A program made the translations under genes and the position numbers. Source: Micromonospora polyrhachis (GTDB taxonomy: Bacteria; Actinomycetota; Actinomycetes; Mycobacteriales; Micromonosporaceae). From it: a DNA stretch of 64,000 nucleotides. Positions 60,473-64,000 of this stretch are shown one piece after another (position 1 is the first letter of the stretch; the number at the start of each line of letters is the position of its first letter). The stretch covers positions 310,001 to 374,000 of the forward strand of contig NZ_JACHJW010000001.1 in the NCBI RefSeq assembly GCF_014203835.1, written 5' to 3'. Below the pieces are notes generated by a model. The model saw only the letters and a program-made list of their open reading frames with translations. It did not search any database and was not told where the DNA came from.

Positions 60473-61690
60473 TCAGCTGCCGGGCCGGTTTCTGGTCGGA
60501 ATGGTGATGGGGGTTTGGGTCGGCGAGCTGCCGTTGTTGAGGAACAGCATCGCCAGGCCGCGCACGAACCGGTCGAACATGGTGAAGGTCCCCGGCATGA
60601 TCGGCGACGTCCCTTCGCGGAACGCGATGTACGCCGGCCAACCAACCTCGATCACGCCACGCGAGACGGGATGACGCGGCAGCCTCAGCCAGTCGCCGAT
60701 CTGGTCGCTGAGCAGATAACGGGAGAACTCACGTTGGAATCCCTTGGTGACACCCAGGTCGACCGATGAGGTCAGGCTCAACAGGATGTCGGCCAGGTCG
60801 ATGCCCTCCCGCGTCGGAGCGAGGAGCGGTGTCAACACGTACTCCGACTGTTCGTCTGCGGCGGCCCAGGTCGCGGGGATGAACTCGTCCCGCACGCCGA
60901 GCAGGTGCAGCGCCACCTGCCACATGTGCAGGTAGGCCTCCTCTTCCGCGGTCGACATCCGGAGGCCGTAGTTACGCCACTCGCGCAGCTTGCGGCGCAC
61001 GTACGTGCCCAAACTGTGGAAGGTGATCAGGATGTCGCCGTTGCTGATGGGGATCGGGTGGTCCGTCACCGCCTGCCACGCCGGCGACTGGGGCAACAGG
61101 TGTCGTACCGCGGCATGCGTCAGACGCGTCTTGTGCGAGGTGACCATGAAGTAGCCCGTGGGCTTGAAGGCGTCGGGCGTGTTCAGGTCGTAGCCGTACG
61201 TGAAGGTCTTGGCCGCGCGCGCCTTCATGTCGGCACCGCCCTCGGACCAGTAGACGTTCCGAGCCTCCCGCGGGATCACCGTGCTCATGATTCCGCTGCC
61301 CAGGCCGTACAGCAGGAACAGGTACATACTCATCCGCTTGTTGAACTTCGCGGCGCGGTCCAGCTTGACCGGGTCGGCCCACGACGGCAGGGTGTTGACC
61401 CTGTTGAGGTAGGCGGTGAGTTCGGGGGGTAGGCCGCTGGGCAGCGGGTCGCCGTTCCTGCTCCACGACTTGAACGCCTCGTTGACGGCTGGGACCTGGT
61501 TGTTGTCCAGCAGTGAGACGAGGAGCGGGTCGGTGTCGTCGTCCCAGACCTCCCACGGGTCGGTGACCGTGTCGGTTCCGGCGATCGAGTTGGCAGACGA
61601 CCATGCCCACGCCTTGGGGGTTTCCGTCGCAGCAACCAGACCCAGCGCAGCACCGAGGGTCAGGACGCTCCTTCTGCTGAGATTCTGCAT
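60473..61690 (-). CDS. lcp: Latex clearing protein (rubber oxygenase, heme b), Tat-exported
   Basis: A 405-residue member of the DUF2236/Lcp family that cleaves cis-1,4-polyisoprene by dioxygenation into oligo-isoprenoids with aldehyde and ketone ends, outside the cell. The N-terminus LSRRSVLTLGAALGL is a twin-arginine signal with cleavage near AWA (28-30). Family blocks are intact: PSWADPVKLD, STVIPREARNVYWSEGGADM (STVIP, YWSEGGADM) and HAAVRHLLPQSP. By alignment to Lcp of Streptomyces sp. K30 the heme ligand His198 is His192, and Arg164/Lys167/Thr168 are Arg158/Lys161/Thr162. No oxiAB genes adjoin it. The ATG at 61690 has AGGAG upstream. Confidence 0.9.
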   Translation of the reverse strand: MQNLSRRSVLTLGAALGLVAATETPKAWAWSSANSIAGTDTVTDPWEVWDDDTDPLLVSLLDNNQVPAVNEAFKSWSRNGDPLPSGLPPELTAYLNRVNTLPSWADPVKLDRAAKFNKRMSMYLFLLYGLGSGIMSTVIPREARNVYWSEGGADMKARAAKTFTYGYDLNTPDAFKPTGYFMVTSHKTRLTHAAVRHLLPQSPAWQAVTDHPIPISNGDILITFHSLGTYVRRKLREWRNYGLRMSTAEEEAYLHMWQVALHLLGVRDEFIPATWAAADEQSEYVLTPLLAPTREGIDLADILLSLTSSVDLGVTKGFQREFSRYLLSDQIGDWLRLPRHPVSRGVIEVGWPAYIAFREGTSPIMPGTFTMFDRFVRGLAMLFLNNGSSPTQTPITIPTRNRPGS

Positions 61691-61697
61691 TCGCGCT

Positions 61698-61764
61698 CCT
61701 ACCAACGGTAGGCCGGATATCGCCTTGAACACCGGCTTATGCCTACGGTACGAGCTGGCTTCAA
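61698..61764 (-). promoter_or_regulatory. lcp promoter and operator region
   Basis: On the minus strand a promoter-like pair TTGAAG (61759-61764) and CATAAG (61736-61741) has 17-base spacing. The palindrome CCTACC-AAC-GGTAGG (61698-61712) overlaps the lcp ribosome site. Half-sites TACCGTAGG (61742-61750) and TACCGTTGG (61702-61710) repeat directly 40 bases apart, a whole number of helical turns. This fits a TetR-type operator pair. Confidence 0.5.
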
Positions 61765-61978
61765 GTCATCCGGGCATGTGATTTCCTATTAACATAGAGG
61801 AGCGCGACTCGACCGGCAAGAGGCATGTTCGAGGCCGAGTCACATCCACGAACTTCGAGCCGAAGGTGCGGCTCGGCAACCCGGAAGGGCCAACCGGAGC
61901 GGTGGGTGTCTCCGACACCAGGCGACCGGCATCGAGTTGAATCGGGGCCTGGCGACCAACCAGCAGCCGGGCTGCCGG

Positions 61979-62081
61979 TCAGCCAAAAATGAGGACCGGC
62001 TTGATCGCGGTCTTGTCGCGCATGCCGGCCACCGTGTCACCGATGTTCTCGAACGGGAAGGTGGCCCACATCGCGTTCTCC
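61979..62081 (-). pseudogene. Zinc-type alcohol dehydrogenase remnant (C-terminus)
   Basis: The minus strand reads MWATFPFENIGDTVAGMRDK and TAIKPVLIFG then stops at 61979. This is the standard ending of medium-chain alcohol dehydrogenase/quinone oxidoreductase proteins. Upstream codons do not continue the similarity, so only about 34 residues remain. The rest of the 61691-62268 gap holds the lcp promoter and a terminator structure; between 61765 and 61978 nothing was recognised. Confidence 0.55.
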
Positions 62082-62097
62082 GCTGGGCACCTCCCGC

Positions 62098-62153
62098 GAG
62101 CTGCCGACTGGCCGGCAGCTCGCATCATGTGCCGGCCAGTCGGCACATGATGC
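62098..62153. terminator. Paired, mutually exclusive hairpins downstream of nrdG
   Basis: Two adjoining perfect hairpins: 9 bp (62098-62106 with 62113-62121) and 12 bp (62122-62133 with 62142-62153). In addition, 14 bases at 62103-62116 are the exact complement of 62131-62144, so a third, exclusive fold is possible. Its place after the nrdG stop suggests a terminator; the alternative folds recall attenuators. Confidence 0.65.
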
Positions 62154-62268
62154 GTTGACGAATCAGCCCTCGGACGCCAGGGACTTCTGTGCCGTGCTCA
62201 GCAGCCAGCAGGGCGGGAGGGACGAAAGAAACCTGTCGTACCGGCATTCGCCGTGCTCTTGGGCCTCT

Positions 62269-62859
62269 TCACCTGCCCCGTGCCTCCTGCCACACGTGAT
62301 CACGTATACCTTGCCGGGTTAGCCAGATCCTCAGCTCGGTGACGTTGCCGTCGTCGAGCAGGGTTGGGTCGACCGTGGTGCGCAACTGGTGGGCGACGTG
62401 GGAGTCGAGCAGATGGCGCAGACTTCGCAGTGCGGGGCCCGCACTGTTGGGTACGCCGGTCACATCGTCGTACGCATCTGGGGATGCCTTGATGTCGAAG
62501 CCCACCCAGTCCACCAGGCCTTGGTCCAGGATCTGTCCAAAGCGGCGCGGGTAACCGCCGCCGGTGTGCAGGCCCACCGTGTAGCCGAGGGTCCGTACCT
62601 CGTGCATCGCCTCGGCAAGACGCGGCTGCAGCAGCGGCTCACCGCCGGAGAAGACCACACCGTCCAGCAGGCCCTGGCGACGGGCGAGGTGGGTTGTCAC
62701 CGTTTCCCATCGCACGGCCGGTTCGGCGCGCGGGTCGAGCAGCTCCGGATTGTGGCAGTAGCCGCAACGCCAGGGGCAGCCCTGGCAGAAGACGGTGGTG
62801 ACGAGGCGGCCCGGCCAGTCGCAGGTGGACAGCCGGGACCAGCCGCCAATGCGGATCAC
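62269..62859 (-). CDS. nrdG: Anaerobic ribonucleotide reductase activating enzyme
   Basis: A 196-residue radical-SAM activase. The cluster motif CPWRCGYC (CxxxCxxC) is in FCQGCPWRCGYCHNPEL, and FSGGEPLLQP is the SAM-binding GGE segment. It makes the glycyl radical in NrdD. The GTG at 62859 overlaps the nrdD stop (GTGA), so the two are coupled. A longer in-frame extension to 63111 would overlap nrdD and is rejected. Confidence 0.88.
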   Translation of the reverse strand: MIRIGGWSRLSTCDWPGRLVTTVFCQGCPWRCGYCHNPELLDPRAEPAVRWETVTTHLARRQGLLDGVVFSGGEPLLQPRLAEAMHEVRTLGYTVGLHTGGGYPRRFGQILDQGLVDWVGFDIKASPDAYDDVTGVPNSAGPALRSLRHLLDSHVAHQLRTTVDPTLLDDGNVTELRIWLTRQGIRDHVWQEARGR

Positions 62860-64000
62860 GCGGGAACCGCCACCTTCTCCTGGAAGTGCACCCGCTCGGC
62901 ATGCTCGCCCTTCTTGCCGATGTTGAAGGAGGAGACGGGACGGTGGTAGCCCATGACACGGGTCCACACCTCGCAGTCTCCGCCGCACGTCGGACAGGTG
63001 GTGTGCTCCCCAGCCAGATAGCCATGTTCGGGACAGATCGAGAAGGTCGGTGTCACCGTCAGATAGGGCAGCGAGAACCGCTCCAGTGAGCGGCGTACCA
63101 GGGTGCGGCACGCGGCCACGGTGGAGATCCGCTCGGACATGTACAGGTGGAGCACCGTGCCGCCGGTGTACCTGGTCTGCAGTTCGTCCTGCCGTTCCAG
63201 TGCCTCGAACGGGTCGTCGGTCCAGCCCACGGGTAGTTGCGAGGAGTTGGTGTAGTACGGGTTCTCGTCGGTGCCCGCCTGCAGAATCCGGGGGAACCGG
63301 CGTCGGTCCTCCTTCGCGAAGCGGTAGGTGGTGCCCTCGGCCGGGGTCGCCTCCAGGTTGTAGAGGTGACCGGTCTGCTCCTGGAACTCGACCATGCGGG
63401 TTCGTACGTGGTCGAGAAGCCGCACGGCAAGAGCATGCCCCGCCGGGGCGGTGATGTCGTACGCGTCGTGCGTGAAGTTGCGGATCATCTCGTTGATGCC
63501 GTTGACGCCGATGGTCGAGAAATGATTACGCAGCGTACCCATGTAACGCTTGGTGTAGGGAAAGAGGCCCTCGTCGATCAGATCCTGGACCGTGACCCGC
63601 TTGATCTCCAGGCTGTCGCGGGCGAGCTCCAACAGCCGGTCGAGGGCCTCTAACAGGCCCTGCTCGTCACCCGCGTACAGGTATCCGAGGCGGGCGCAGT
63701 TGACGGTGACCACACCCAGGGAGCCGGTCTGCTCGGCGCTGCCGAACAGACCGTTGCCGCGCTTGAGCAGCTCGGTGAGGTTCAGTTGCAGGCGGCAGCA
63801 CATCGAGCGGATCATGCCGGGGTCGAGGTCGGAATTGATGAAGTTCTGGAAGTACGGGAGCCCGTACTTCGCGGTCATGGCGAACAGCCGCTCGGCGTTC
63901 TCGCTCTCCCAGGGGAAGTCCTTGGTGATGTTGTAGGTGGGGATCGGGAAAGTGAAGACCCGACCGGTCGCGTCACCCGTCGTCATGACCTCGATGTACG
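62856..64000 (-). CDS. nrdD: Anaerobic ribonucleoside-triphosphate reductase (5' part beyond window)
   Basis: The C-terminal roughly 380 residues of a class III reductase; the frame stays open to base 64000, so the ATG at 63986 is internal. CCRLQLNLTELLKRGNGLFG and VNCARLGYL carry active-site cysteines (Cys-rich finger-loop region). FSICPEHG plus CPTCGGDC is the zinc site. RVMGY near the end holds the glycyl radical, followed by FNIGKKGE. It makes deoxyribonucleotides without oxygen. Together with nrdG it forms an operon ending at the hairpins near 62.1 kb. Confidence 0.88.
   Translation of the reverse strand, partial: YIEVMTTGDATGRVFTFPIPTYNITKDFPWESENAERLFAMTAKYGLPYFQNFINSDLDPGMIRSMCCRLQLNLTELLKRGNGLFGSAEQTGSLGVVTVNCARLGYLYAGDEQGLLEALDRLLELARDSLEIKRVTVQDLIDEGLFPYTKRYMGTLRNHFSTIGVNGINEMIRNFTHDAYDITAPAGHALAVRLLDHVRTRMVEFQEQTGHLYNLEATPAEGTTYRFAKEDRRRFPRILQAGTDENPYYTNSSQLPVGWTDDPFEALERQDELQTRYTGGTVLHLYMSERISTVAACRTLVRRSLERFSLPYLTVTPTFSICPEHGYLAGEHTTCPTCGGDCEVWTRVMGYHRPVSSFNIGKKGEHAERVHFQEKVAVPA

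Noticed and set aside
60473-61690. Annotation of the oxygenase as a generic MpaB-like (DUF2236) protein
   Set aside because: Block-by-block similarity to Lcp, the Tat signal and the conserved His192/Arg158/Lys161/Thr162 support latex clearing protein specifically.
62269-63111. 280-codon version of nrdG starting inside nrdD
   Set aside because: The extra 84 codons lie wholly inside nrdD in another frame and lack homology. The GTGA overlap start at 62859 gives a normal NrdG.
1-64000. CRISPR arrays, tRNA or rRNA genes
   Set aside because: No regularly spaced direct repeats and no tRNA-like cloverleaf or rRNA sequence was recognised on reading. A covariance-model scan would be decisive for tRNAs.

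Overview
The window is high-GC actinobacterial DNA. GTG and TTG starts are common, start and stop codons overlap in ATGA/GTGA fashion inside operons, and AGGAGG-type ribosome binding sites are frequent. The gene content (F420-type luciferase-like oxidoreductase, large NarGHJI, Tat-exported rubber oxygenase, LPxTG and WxL surface proteins, TetR/GntR/ROK regulators) suggests a Micromonosporaceae-like soil actinomycete. That taxonomic call is inference; nothing in the window names the organism.

Layout. 1-2.7 kb: the 3' part of an Asp/Glu-racemase-superfamily enzyme, then a two-gene unit whose first product carries an ADP-ribosyltransferase-like HGT motif. 2.8-15.2 kb: one tight eight-gene minus-strand operon combining cell-surface proteins (WxL-like, DUF916-like partner, two neocarzinostatin-fold proteins, an LPxTG protein) with a complete but heavily fused branched-chain-amino-acid-type ABC importer. 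This is the most unusual system here. 15.4-18.9 kb: an SDR, an FAD oxidoreductase and HMG-CoA lyase. 19-29.6 kb: a divergent locus with a Dpp-type oligopeptide importer and CutC on one strand, and a ROK repressor, an M81 metallopeptidase and a ROK kinase on the other. 29.7-35 kb: YitT-like protein, Lrp regulator, feoA-feoB-NifU-like protein behind an iron box, a methyltransferase and an AhpD-like protein. 35-41.7 kb: narGHJI, bordered upstream by an IS3 transposase tail and a LuxR-regulator tail (a recombination scar). 42.3-43.6 kb: a DUF1152 protein and a doubtful small ORF.

43.8-61.7 kb reads as a catabolic island: acyl-CoA synthetase, two acyl-CoA dehydrogenases, an F420-type oxidoreductase, an alpha-methylacyl-CoA racemase with its H/D catalytic pair, enoyl-CoA hydratase, aldehyde dehydrogenase, a FadB-type multifunctional enzyme, thiolase, a GntR regulator and two adjacent double-TetR fusion regulators. 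It ends in a Tat-exported latex-clearing protein (lcp) that keeps the heme-pocket residues. Together these outline a route for polyisoprene (rubber) cleavage outside the cell followed by methyl-branched beta-oxidation inside. 62.2-64 kb: nrdG and a partial nrdD (anaerobic ribonucleotide reductase), which together with narGHJI and feoAB suggest tolerance of low oxygen.

No tRNA, rRNA, CRISPR array or intact insertion sequence was recognised. Long open frames antisense to real genes are a high-GC artefact and are left out.
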